Part shown: positions 15,213 to 22,689 of the stretch, in pieces
Layout of the letters: the number at the start of each line of letters is the position of its first letter
Position numbering within the stretch: the stretch's first letter is position 1
Source: Bacteroidota bacterium
GTDB lineage: Bacteria; Bacteroidota; Bacteroidia; Cytophagales; Cyclobacteriaceae
Length of the DNA stretch: 23,612 bases
Direction: 5' to 3'
NCBI GenBank assembly: GCA_023417065.1
Contig: JAEZGH010000136.1
Coordinates: 1-23,612 of the forward strand
Position numbers and translations under genes: made by a program
Notes under the pieces: generated by a model
Database searches by the model: none
The model's input: the letters and a program-made list of their open reading frames with translations, nothing else
What the model was told of the DNA's origin: nothing

Positions 15213-16268
15213 CTATTCATCTTCTTCTGTGGTTATTACTACACCCCAGGTTTTGCCAACAATCCCAAAATCATTCGTCAGTTCTTTTTCGTCGATTACC
15301 TTCAAGCTAACTAAAGTATTGTCATCGATAAGAAATAGGGTGCCTTCAGGGTCGCTTGACAACACTTTATTGTTCAGTATGTACACGACTTCCTTATCGA
15401 TGTCGGGAGACGGAACGGCCTTCAGGTAATCCTTTGATTTAGAGGCGAAGTACTTCCAATACCTGACCCTTGCGTACTCTTTTGAATAAATAAGAACTGC
15501 TCCTCTCGCACCCTCCCGGCCCAGCAGTTTTAGTGAAGAAGTATCCTTCAATACCGTTATTGCAGCGAATTCGGATGGCTCGTACAACGCGAGTATACCC
15601 TGACTTACTACTGCGCTGTCAACAAAGATTACCGGGTCGTTGTGATTGATCTGGAATGACGCGTATCCTATTGTTTGAAACAGTCTATAACAAGATAACA
15701 CAATGTCGATGCCGTCGATAGGCTTGTCGTAATAATGCGCCTCGTTTATAGGAAACTGTGGTTTGAGCGATTTGTCAATCCGAACAAAAAAAGAAATGGT
15801 ATCATTTGAAAATTTCCAATAGTCGGAACAGCCTCGAGAGTACCATGTATTTTCCAATGCAGGAAAGATGTCGAGGACATCTTTCAACTTCAATGTTTTC
15901 ATTTCGATAGCCGCTCCATTGGGCAGCTTACCCTGAAACTCTTTTGTCAACCGGATTTTTCCAATTAAGCCAGGTTCGTTGCCTTCCTGAAATATCATTC
16001 CCGGAAATTTTGCCGAAGCGTAGCCTTCACCGTTGTGGTAACGTGCGTCTTTGGCGAAACAAGTTGGCGGGCTGTCCATTTCTTCCACGCTAACCAGTTT
16101 TAAGTCATAGGTAAGACTTGTGAGGTTATCAATCGTTGTCCTGCAAATGGTAACTCCAGAAACATGAATTCTTTTTACTGATTCGACAGGAACAGCTGTT
16201 TGGGACATTCCCATTATTCCGGTGAGCAAAAAAAGAGTCGCAATAGTGATAAATAATCGCATGGGCAT
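15213..16268 (-). CDS. Secreted protein with two TonB-plug-like segments
   Basis: A 351-residue exported protein; signal peptide residues 1-23. The segment 211-263 ('PVIFVDSAVV', then 'PSEFAAITVLKD', then 'LLGREGARGAVLIYSK') has the signature of the plug domain of SusC/TonB-dependent receptors, where the usual form is I-E-V-L-K-D-A-S-A-x-x-x-Y-G-x-x-G-A-x-G-V-I-x-I-T-T-K. A second weaker copy occupies 292-347 ('YILNNKVLSSD', 'LVSLKVIDEKEL', 'GKTWGVVITTE'). There is no beta-barrel, so it is not a receptor. The N-terminal 200 residues are unrecognised, with several Cys residues. Similar isolated plug motifs occur in Bacteroidota secreted proteins and M56-type sensors. Start could also be Met3 at 16262. 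Function unknown. Confidence 0.7.
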   Translation of the reverse strand: MPMRLFITIATLFLLTGIMGMSQTAVPVESVKRIHVSGVTICRTTIDNLTSLTYDLKLVSVEEMDSPPTCFAKDARYHNGEGYASAKFPGMIFQEGNEPGLIGKIRLTKEFQGKLPNGAAIEMKTLKLKDVLDIFPALENTWYSRGCSDYWKFSNDTISFFVRIDKSLKPQFPINEAHYYDKPIDGIDIVLSCYRLFQTIGYASFQINHNDPVIFVDSAVVSQGILALYEPSEFAAITVLKDTSSLKLLGREGARGAVLIYSKEYARVRYWKYFASKSKDYLKAVPSPDIDKEVVYILNNKVLSSDPEGTLFLIDDNTLVSLKVIDEKELTNDFGIVGKTWGVVITTEEDE

Positions 16269-16419
16269 GTTTTGTAATAGCTAACCTTCTCCGGTCATAA
16301 CGTTCGATCGCCGTGAACTAAGGTACAAAGCGCCGCTGAATCCGCAACACTCCATTGAATGATGAAGGTCGTGTTGCCGAAGGGGGTCTTATTTGGCGTT
16401 AGTACGCATAAGGAAAACT

Positions 16420-17205
16420 CTACGGTATTTTCTCCAGGATTTTAACAAGTTCCTCCGGCATTGAGAAAAAGGGAGAATGACTACTTGCTAGCGTATAAAC
16501 TTTCTTGCAGGACACATTCTTTGCAAGCCTGGTTTTTTCCATATCCCTTGCTTTCGTGCACAGAATATAATACTTCGGAATCGCGCCATAATTTTTTTCA
16601 CTGAGTTTCGCGGCTGTAGCCAGAACTGCTTGTGGTCCTGGTCGTAACTTTGACTTCGTAAGATTCACATCTGCAGCGGAGCAATCATGATACAGAAGAT
16701 TCTGGACGTCATCTAGATTCAGCGAGATTGTTTGCTGGTCGTTCGAAAGAATAAAGCTTTTGGCCAAGGGGGTTCCAGAACTGGCATATTTTTCTGCCAG
16801 ACTAAACACAGATTCTCCGTCATTTGGCAGGAATCCGTCAACGAACACCAGCGACATTACTTTGTCTTTTCCAAGAATCTCGGCTGCCTGAGCGATGACA
16901 ATTCCAGAGCTTGAATGGCCAACCAGTATAACTTGTCCGGGTAGCGCCATTGAGGTCGTCACCACTTTTTCAACGCAGTCTTCCAATGTGATGGTCTCCG
17001 TTCGCGACGTATCTGATCCATGACCAGGGAGATCAAATGCGATAGCCTGATGGCCTTTGTTCTGCAACAGGGGCACAACCTTTTCCCAACACCATCCACC
17101 ATGCCACTGAGCGTGCACCATGACAAATGTCTTACGTTGCCCTTGAGGGAATGCGAGCGTCATAATTCCGAACGTGATTAGGGTGAAACAATAAACAGAC
17201 TTCAT
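16420..17205 (-). CDS. Exported alpha/beta hydrolase
   Basis: A 261-residue hydrolase of the EstC/salicylate-esterase/hydroxynitrile-lyase-like group. Signal peptide-like residues 1-22. Oxyanion-hole segment 'VMVHAQWHGGWCW' at 28-40, 'AFDLPGHGSD' at 56-65, nucleophile Ser98 in G-H-S-S-S-G, and catalytic His in 'ASSHSPFFS' near the C-terminus. The ATG at 17203-17205 is chosen because it begins the signal peptide; an upstream in-frame ATG (17236) would add 11 polar residues before it. It stands alone between the plug-like gene and the AraC remnant, all on the same strand. Substrate unknown, probably a small ester or amide. Confidence 0.85.
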   Translation of the reverse strand: MKSVYCFTLITFGIMTLAFPQGQRKTFVMVHAQWHGGWCWEKVVPLLQNKGHQAIAFDLPGHGSDTSRTETITLEDCVEKVVTTSMALPGQVILVGHSSSGIVIAQAAEILGKDKVMSLVFVDGFLPNDGESVFSLAEKYASSGTPLAKSFILSNDQQTISLNLDDVQNLLYHDCSAADVNLTKSKLRPGPQAVLATAAKLSEKNYGAIPKYYILCTKARDMEKTRLAKNVSCKKVYTLASSHSPFFSMPEELVKILEKIP

Positions 17206-17286
17206 AGTTTTAGATTTGAATTGTCTGTCAAAGAACACTAAACCTCCGAATATACCAGTGGTAAAAAATCGGCAATTCTTATTCGA

Positions 17287-17607
17287 CTATCTGACGTAAC
17301 CCTTCCATATAAAGGTTGTCGTCAACCCCAATACTCGCTCAGGTGTCTTTCGCTCGAGCGCATGAAACTCGGTTGGCGACATTCCGGTAAATTTCTTGTA
17401 TTCCTTTGCGAGGTGCTGGTAGTCGATAACCACAATCGACAGCGATGTCAAGCCAAACCCTGCCGGGGGTATGCATTCTTAAAATTGTAAGCTCGGTTGA
17501 ATCTGATTATTCTCGCGTACGTCTTTGGGGTAACCCCGACACTTTGGATGAACGTCCGTTCAAATTGGTTTACTCAAGTGGGGATCAAAAGGTTGCTCTT
17601 TACATCG
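17287..17607 (-). pseudogene. AraC-family regulator remnant with several frame breaks
   Basis: Pieces of an AraC C-terminal DNA-binding domain lie in successive frames on the minus strand. The first reads V-N-Q-F-E-R-T-F-I-Q-S-V-G-V-T-P-K, then T-Y-A-R-I-I-R-F-N-R-A. The next reads D-I-A-V-D-C-G-Y after a shift at about 17456. The third, after another shift at about 17437, reads D-Y-Q-H-L-A-K-E-Y-K-K-F-T-G-M-S-P and continues to TAG at 17287. These match the two AraC helix-turn-helix motifs in order. An earlier break near 17563 is also likely. The N-terminal sensor domain is missing; remaining similarity starts only 6 bp from the stop of the VOC gene. With at least three breaks, sequencing error is unlikely to explain all. 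It was probably the regulator of the adjacent VOC/SRPBCC genes. Confidence 0.8.
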
Positions 17608-17612
17608 TACCA

Positions 17613-18221
17613 TCACCTGAGTTCCGACAGTATCAACTTTTTCTGCTTCAGGGTGTTTTTCATTGCCTTCTCCCGTACTGCAGGATCGTCGTTGTGGATT
17701 AATTCATAATATTCCACAGGCACAACCTGCCAGGACAGGCCGTATTTGTCTTTGCACCATCCACACGAGCCTTCTTCGCCCCCGTTGGCAGTAAGTGCTT
17801 CCCAATAATAATCCGTTTCAGCCTGGTTCTTTGTGTTAATGACGAACGATACTGCTTCATTGAACTTGAATAGCGGACCCGCGGCCAGTATACTAAACTC
17901 CATTCCTGCAATTTCAATTACAGCGGTCTCTATGCCGGCTTCGTTCCCACTTTCGCCACTGTCGAATTTACGGAAATCCTTTAGCTTGCCATCTTTGAAA
18001 ATTGACAGGTAGTAATCCGCCACAGCTTTGGCGTCTTTCTCTACCCATAGATACGGGGTGATTTTTTGGTTGATCATATCTATTCTTTTATTGTTTACTT
18101 CGGAACCGGAATTATATGGAATATCGACTTGACTTGTATTGGCATCTTCTTGCGACGATGGATGTGAGCAAGAAAGCGTAAGGGACAGGACAACTGCAGC
18201 GAGAAAGGTGAATTTAGTCAT
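17613..18221 (-). CDS. VOC-fold (PhnB/glyoxalase-like) protein with lipoprotein leader
   Basis: A 202-residue protein. Residues 49-202 are a VOC domain of the PhnB/3-demethylubiquinone-methyltransferase-like group: 'QKITPYLWVEKDAKAVADYYLSIF', 'IEIAGMEFSILAAGP', 'AVSFVINTKNQAETDYYWEAL', 'CGWCKDKYGLSWQVVP'. This family is normally cytoplasmic and starts at about Met49 here (ATG at 18075-18077). In front of it lie a signal-peptide-like segment and a possible lipobox Cys18 (L-S-L-T-L-S-C) followed by a 30-residue polar linker. So the protein is either an exported lipoprotein form or is translated from the internal ATG. It follows the SRPBCC gene by 2 bp and precedes the AraC remnant, a familiar neighbourhood in Bacteroidota. 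Function unknown. Confidence 0.85.
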   Translation of the reverse strand: MTKFTFLAAVVLSLTLSCSHPSSQEDANTSQVDIPYNSGSEVNNKRIDMINQKITPYLWVEKDAKAVADYYLSIFKDGKLKDFRKFDSGESGNEAGIETAVIEIAGMEFSILAAGPLFKFNEAVSFVINTKNQAETDYYWEALTANGGEEGSCGWCKDKYGLSWQVVPVEYYELIHNDDPAVREKAMKNTLKQKKLILSELR

Positions 18222-18223
18222 TT

Positions 18224-18736
18224 CTATTGTTTTAAATGTTTCAATAATCTCTTCAATTGCTCCAATATCATTGTGAAGCCTTCTTTGAATCCCATTTCGA
18301 TCATCTTTTCTAATTCGTCGAAGGATTCAAAAGCGATCGTAATACTGACTGTGGTGATCTCTCCCGTAGGTGTATGCTGTTCCTTAAATGTTAAGTCCCA
18401 AATTGCACCTGGTCCCAGCGGAGTTTCATTGCTGTCGACGAATACGCTCGTGCATTTAAAATTCGATCCGGGGGTGATGTCAGTATAGTGGAATATTTGC
18501 CAGCCGATCTCGCTTCCGTCGGGATTCGCCATTACATAGAGTCTTCTGCCTCCTACTCGAAAATCCATATCTTTTGTTTTGGAGATAAGTGGCCGTGGTG
18601 CCCACCACTGGTCAATGATTTCCTTTTTGGTGAATGCATCCCATACCAGGGATATGTCGGCATCGAACTCTTTGGTGATAAATATGGTCTTTGCTGATCT
18701 GTCAACTTCAAATTCGAACTGCAGGTCGTTGCTCAT
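18224..18736 (-). CDS. SRPBCC (AHSA1-like) domain protein
   Basis: A 170-residue SRPBCC protein with the AHSA1-type pattern: 'ITKEFDADISLVWDAFTKKEIIDQWWAPRP' at about 20-49, 'DFRVGGRRLYVM' at 58-69, 'IAFESFDELEKMIEMGFKEGFTMILEQLKRLL' at the C-terminus. It is a paralogue in fold, not a close copy, of the protein encoded at 13-480. It is the first gene of a two-gene unit with the VOC lipoprotein gene 2 bp downstream. Its promoter carries a site resembling the ArsR operator at 832-847. Ligand unknown. Confidence 0.9.
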   Translation of the reverse strand: MSNDLQFEFEVDRSAKTIFITKEFDADISLVWDAFTKKEIIDQWWAPRPLISKTKDMDFRVGGRRLYVMANPDGSEIGWQIFHYTDITPGSNFKCTSVFVDSNETPLGPGAIWDLTFKEQHTPTGEITTVSITIAFESFDELEKMIEMGFKEGFTMILEQLKRLLKHLKQ

Positions 18737-18782
18737 CTGTTTTGCTTTTTTTGAGGTCCCTTAAAATGCAACCGCATGATTG

Positions 18783-18814
18783 CAAATGTATATGCAACTA
18801 TTCGGTTTCGCAAA
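18783..18814 (-). promoter_or_regulatory. Promoter of the SRPBCC-VOC operon with ArsR-like operator in the spacer
   Basis: On the minus strand TTTG (18814-18811) and TACATTTG (18790-18783) are separated by 20 bp and match the Bacteroidota consensus at every fixed position. The spacer holds GCAACTATTCGGTTTC (18794-18809, plus strand), sharing the core ATTCGGTT and 11 of 16 positions with the palindrome at 832-847, at the same offset from the -7 box. Over the whole spacer the two promoters agree at 15 of 20 positions. Confidence 0.65.
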
Positions 18815-18879
18815 GTATCACTGAGATTTTATTTGAAATGCCCTAATCTTGGCGGAATCGCGTTCCAGACAGAAGAATC

Positions 18880-19716
18880 CTATTCGGCAGCCGCAATAGA
18901 TTCAGGTAATTTGGAAAGGTATTCATAACCCCGGTATAGGACGAGGATCTGTACGATCATAGCGGGAATGAAGACCACATAGGCAATAAAAAAGAACACC
19001 ACGGTGATGAGAAGGCTGCCCATCACAATTTCAAGTAGACCGGCCATGCGGGATAGTTCGCCCATACTATCCTGCAGGCGAATGAGTGCCACGCCAAAGA
19101 CAACGGTTACCACGCCGATAATCACAGCGGCAGCTGCATAGGGAATGCCAAGGGTCTCGATGTCCTGGACAGAAAGCGAATTCACATCCAGAATCGCCTC
19201 CGCGGCCGTAACGAGAATGAGTAGCCAGGAAGCGACCTTGAGCAGCGAATTCTCAAACAAGTTGCTCAGAACGATAAACCCGCGCGCAAAAAGCGCCAGC
19301 GAAGCCACGGCAAAAAATACGAGACTAACGTAGACTGTATTCATGCGGAAGTCCCAATCACGGGTTCCCACGATCCAGGCAATATCCATCGCGCCCAGGA
19401 TAATTTCAATAATCAGATAGGCCACCCCGGCGACTACCGCGATCAACAGTGTGGTTCGGTGCCCATGCGACACGGTGTTCTTTGTTGTTTCCATCACTTG
19501 GTTTTGTTCGGTTGAAAATGATTCATAGGTCTCACCAAGTGCTTCCAATAAGATCTTTATAGTAATGGTTCGTGGCAAGACCTCACCCGCTTCGATGCGT
19601 TGGATGGTGCGGACACTAACGTGACTTTTTTCCACCAACTCTTCCTGGGTAAGGTTCTTTGCTTTGCGCAGAGCGGTCAGACGCCGGCCCAATTCGGGTT
19701 GTTGCATTACGATCAT
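18880..19716 (-). CDS. XRE-family helix-turn-helix regulator fused to a membrane domain
   Basis: A 278-residue protein. Residues about 9-65 are an XRE/Cro-CI helix-turn-helix ('GRRLTALRKAKNLTQEELVEKSHVSVRTIQRIEAGEVLPRTITIKILLEAL'). Residues about 86-265 hold five or six hydrophobic segments, with charged loops between them. It is thus a membrane-anchored DNA-binding protein, a known type in Bacteroidota. The more usual start is Met4 (19707, M-Q-Q-P-E-L-G); Met1 at 19716 is kept as the longest. No partner gene is adjacent, and repeat copy B lies upstream. The signal it senses is unknown. Confidence 0.88.
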   Translation of the reverse strand: MIVMQQPELGRRLTALRKAKNLTQEELVEKSHVSVRTIQRIEAGEVLPRTITIKILLEALGETYESFSTEQNQVMETTKNTVSHGHRTTLLIAVVAGVAYLIIEIILGAMDIAWIVGTRDWDFRMNTVYVSLVFFAVASLALFARGFIVLSNLFENSLLKVASWLLILVTAAEAILDVNSLSVQDIETLGIPYAAAAVIIGVVTVVFGVALIRLQDSMGELSRMAGLLEIVMGSLLITVVFFFIAYVVFIPAMIVQILVLYRGYEYLSKLPESIAAAE

Positions 19717-19937
19717 TTTGGTTGCACAATGTTACGCGATTAACGGTCATAAGTGCATGCAAAGCCACTTTTTCCGCCCGCCATTTACCCGTCAATTGCG
19801 CGAAACGGCACGCCATTGGGCGTTTCTGAGGTTTGGGGTGCCAAAATACATGGTGTGCCAGGACAGAGGCGTGTTCATGGCCGGTGCATGGCATGGGGCT
19901 CCGCGAATTGAGATGACATGTGGAGCACATTGATCTC

Positions 19938-20117
19938 CGTCCTGTCGGGACGATATGTTTGTAGAAGATGTTGTTATGCGAACGCGCGTCCCATCGGGAG
20001 GGCATGTTAGCGGTAGGCGGAAACGAAGGCACGTCACGCCATAAAATTCGCGGAACCAAAATGTGTTGATATCATGGGAGAGTTGCGTTCATGATCGCGT
20101 TCGCGTGAATAACATCG
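19938..20117. repeat. Dispersed palindromic repeat, copy B (module 2)
   Basis: Hairpin CGTCCTGTCGGGACG (19938-19952) followed by ATATGTTTGTAG, a second hairpin from 19986, the block AGCGGTAGGCGGAAACGAAG (from about 20009), and the ending GATCGCGTTCGCGTGAATAA. It matches module 2 of copies A and C; the internal block is nearly identical to copy C. It lies in the 583-bp gap 19717-20299, which holds no gene. Confidence 0.75.
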
Positions 20118-20157
20118 TAATTCAAAAATTGCAAATCACGTATATAAGAACATGGAA

Positions 20158-20198
20158 TGATAATTCGCGTTCCCTTGTCCTGCCCCCAGGAATTATCA
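20158..20198. repeat. Inverted repeat TGATAATTC/GAATTATCA
   Basis: Perfect 9-bp arms (20158-20166 and 20190-20198) enclose a C-rich loop with TCCTGCCC. A related sequence (ATGGAATGATA, then TTC, then CCTT and TCCTGCCC) occurs at about 22611-22655, so this may be a second short repeat family. Confidence 0.5.
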
Positions 20199-20263
20199 CT
20201 TGAGGCGGACAGGGAAAGCACGCCATCGCTGCATTATGTTCAGGCTGCCGCCAACACACTACC

Positions 20264-20285
20264 CTACAAGCATGTTGACCAGCCA
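20264..20285. repeat. Fragment of repeat module 1 end
   Basis: CTACAAGCATGTTGACCAGCC matches the end of module 1 in copy A at most positions and the TACAAACAT..GTCC end in copy C. It is the only part of module 1 retained beside copy B, close to the stop of the oxidoreductase gene. Confidence 0.45.
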
Positions 20286-20299
20286 AGATCATGCGTGTG

Positions 20300-21202
20300 C
20301 TAGCCTACAGATAGCCGCCTCCTGGCACGCTTCTCGACAACCTTGATCAACGCCGATACTTCTGCATTTTCCAGACCCTGTTCCCTGGTATCTGCAAGCA
20401 TGGCTGCAACCGCGTCAGTAAATCTGGTGTCCAGTCCCATAGATTGAGCTGTATCGGCGATGCGCTGAGACGCCGTGATGCTGATTGCCATCGGACTTTG
20501 GGATATTTCGTAATTGTTGTCGGCAATCGTCCCGATTTCATACTTATAGAATTCGAGGAAAGAATCGGCGATCTCCCCTATAACCGCACGGTATTGATCC
20601 AGCTTGATCCCTTCGCTCCTGCAAAAAGCAACACCGTACATCAACCCAAGAAATGAACCATATACCCACGACAACGTTGCAAGGTCCATAGCAGGTGATG
20701 CCGCGGCCTTTTCACCGAGGTATTTGATGTTCCCCCCAAGTTTGTCCAGCAACGTGCGGTGCTGCTCAAATGCGTTCTTACTACCGGCCATGAGTATTGT
20801 AGTGTCGGACATAGCCATTTGTTCGGGCGCAACCTGGATAGCCCCATTCAAATAATACGCCCCAGCCGCTGCAAGACTGGTCTCGAGGTTTTTCACTTCT
20901 CCCGGACTGCCCGTCGTAAAATTGATGATCGTTCTTCCTGCGAGAGCAATGCTGCCGGCGCGATCGAGCAAATCAAATACGATTGAGTTATCCAGGACAC
21001 AAATAGCAATGACGTCGTTTGCCGAAATTGCTTCAGTCACATCCGAAGCAACGCGATGCACATTCAGATCCTGAGCCTTTTCAGGCGAGCGATTCCACAC
21101 CGTAACTTCATATCCTTCAGCGCTCCAGATTTGCGCTAGTTTTTTGCCCATTTGTCCCAAACCGATGATTGTGACCTTTTTTTCAGAACTTTTCTCAGAC
21201 AT
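20300..21202 (-). CDS. Imine-reductase-like NAD(P)-dependent oxidoreductase
   Basis: A 300-residue beta-hydroxyacid dehydrogenase superfamily protein. N-terminal Rossmann domain with 'VTIIGLGQMGKKLAQIW' at 10-26 and 'VTVWNRSPEKA', whose Arg after Asn favours NADPH. The helical C-terminal domain has 'GEKAAASPAMDLATLSWVYGSFLGLMYGVAFCRSEGI', the pattern of imine reductases and reductive aminases, where the catalytic Lys of hydroxyisobutyrate dehydrogenases is replaced. ATG at 21200-21202 is chosen because the dinucleotide motif then lies near residue 13; ATG at 21238 is possible but adds only a polar stretch. It is divergent from an HxlR regulator, a common arrangement for genes of this kind. 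Substrate unknown. Confidence 0.88.
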   Translation of the reverse strand: MSEKSSEKKVTIIGLGQMGKKLAQIWSAEGYEVTVWNRSPEKAQDLNVHRVASDVTEAISANDVIAICVLDNSIVFDLLDRAGSIALAGRTIINFTTGSPGEVKNLETSLAAAGAYYLNGAIQVAPEQMAMSDTTILMAGSKNAFEQHRTLLDKLGGNIKYLGEKAAASPAMDLATLSWVYGSFLGLMYGVAFCRSEGIKLDQYRAVIGEIADSFLEFYKYEIGTIADNNYEISQSPMAISITASQRIADTAQSMGLDTRFTDAVAAMLADTREQGLENAEVSALIKVVEKRARRRLSVG

Positions 21203-21308
21203 ACTCGTAACGTTTTTTGATGATGATGCAAGTTCCATCAGGCTCTCATCATCTGAAATAACCGAAGAATTAATCCTATACAGAATGATTTTTCGGCATG
21301 AGGAAACG

Positions 21309-21776
21309 ATGTTCATCTCTGAAATCAAGGCTATGTATAAAAGAAAGACCGAAGAGGACCTGGACTGCGGGCTATATGTTACCATGAAGATATTGGGAGG
21401 CAAATGGAAGGCATGCATTATTGACGCGATTGCAAATGGAGCTCATCGGCCCAGTGAAATCCATCGACTGATAACAGCCACAACTCCGCGTGTGCTGGAT
21501 ATGCAGCTGCGCGAGCTTCTGGATTACGGTGTCGTCACCCGTCGGCATAGAGGTACGTATCCGCTATACGCGGAGTATCACCTGACTGCATTCGGCAAGA
21601 GTCTTTTGCCCCTGCTGAAACAGATGGCGGCCTGGGGAGATGGCAACAAAAATTTCATCAAAAACCGTACGTTGGAGTTGCATGCGTCTCAGGGGAACGA
21701 GGGATTGAGACAACCCCGGGCAGAAAAACCTGGTACAAGCCGCGTTCAAGAAAACGCTGTCTGCAGAACGGCATAG
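21309..21776 (+). CDS. HxlR-family winged-helix regulator
   Basis: A 155-residue regulator. The HxlR core spans about 15-115: 'DLDCGLYVTMKILGGKWKACII', 'HRPSEIHRLI', 'PRVLDMQLRELLDYGVVTRR', 'YAEYHLTAFGKSLLPLLKQMAAWG'. Cys20 in L-D-C-G lies where redox-sensing members (YodB, HypR type) have their reactive Cys. The ATG at 21309 has a good GAGGA five bases before; ATG at 21333 is the alternative and would begin M-Y-K-R-K, the usual HxlR start. After the core comes an unusual tail of about 40 low-complexity residues ending in Cys. It probably represses the divergent imine-reductase-like gene in response to an electrophile or amine (inference). Confidence 0.9.
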   Translation: MFISEIKAMYKRKTEEDLDCGLYVTMKILGGKWKACIIDAIANGAHRPSEIHRLITATTPRVLDMQLRELLDYGVVTRRHRGTYPLYAEYHLTAFGKSLLPLLKQMAAWGDGNKNFIKNRTLELHASQGNEGLRQPRAEKPGTSRVQENAVCRTA

Positions 21777-21940
21777 GCACTATACTTGATGGGTGTTGAA
21801 CCGTATTCGAAGGCAGCATACCGATGCATTCAGTCGAACTAATATGAATTCATGACATTGTTAAGAATTGCGCACCGATATTACACCCGGGATTATGGAT
21901 TTGTGATTGCGTTCGCGATCTTTCGATTTAACCCATCAAA

Positions 21941-22567
21941 GTGACTCCGACTGAACGAAAACATAACTCTGAGGAAAGGCTTGCATCTCTGGGGATTGTT
22001 CTGATTGACGTTCTTCCTCCGATCGAAGATGACGACGTTAATTTCAAGACGCCCCAGCAGATTGCCACGAGAATTCTCATTTTCTCTTACCTGAATTGTA
22101 TTGCATTTGATCCAAGCCTGCGGGATGAGGTGATGATATTTCTGATTCGTGAGAAGTTATGGGATGAAACCTCAGCTCAGGAGAAAGCTCTTTTCCACAA
22201 GCCGAAATTCTCAGAGCGCGAAGCGGCTCAAATCCAATGGCGCGTTGAATCAATCTGGCTGATGTTGTGGGCAATTAACAAAGTTGAGACACTGGAGTTG
22301 CCATCGAACGAAGCCCAGCCTGAGACTATCTTCCCCTTACTTCCTGGATTCTTTGAACCCACCGCTGAATTTATTGAAGGCGCTTATTCACGCTCCGCCG
22401 CGGAAATACTGGATGAAGCCGATTTCACCTTTCGACTGAATTGGGGTTTCCATGAGGCGCGCGGCCGGGAGCAGACCATTCCTGGTATGAACGAGTTCGT
22501 CGCCTATGAGCGATATGTGTCATTGAATTGGATCACAGGGGTCGTGGATCAGTGGGAGGATGAGTAA
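21941..22567 (+). CDS. DUF4272 domain protein
   Basis: A 208-residue cytoplasmic protein. The DUF4272 features are visible: 'RKHNSEERLASLGI' start, 'QIATRILIFSYLNCIAFD', 'AAQIQWRVESIWLMLWAINKVETLELPS', 'YSRSAAEILDEADFTFRLNWGFHEAR', 'VAYERYVSLNWITG'. It is an all-helical family of unknown function, often found near type VI secretion or polymorphic-toxin loci in other phyla, but nothing of that kind is nearby here. Start is a GTG at 21941. No partner gene; a 935-bp gene-free stretch follows. Confidence 0.88.
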   Translation: MTPTERKHNSEERLASLGIVLIDVLPPIEDDDVNFKTPQQIATRILIFSYLNCIAFDPSLRDEVMIFLIREKLWDETSAQEKALFHKPKFSEREAAQIQWRVESIWLMLWAINKVETLELPSNEAQPETIFPLLPGFFEPTAEFIEGAYSRSAAEILDEADFTFRLNWGFHEARGREQTIPGMNEFVAYERYVSLNWITGVVDQWEDE

Positions 22568-22689
22568 CAAGGGATGTACCAATGACCGTGACCCGGGACC
22601 TGGCAGGAAAATGGAATGATATTCTGCATTACCTTCTCCTGCCCTTCAGGGTAAGTCCAGGGAGCCTGAAAGACAGCATTCATTCGGCA

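Noticed and set aside
21888..21925. Further repeat copy at TGATTGCGTTCGCGATC
   Set aside because: Only about 12 bases agree with the GCGTTCGCG part of module 2; too short to separate from chance.
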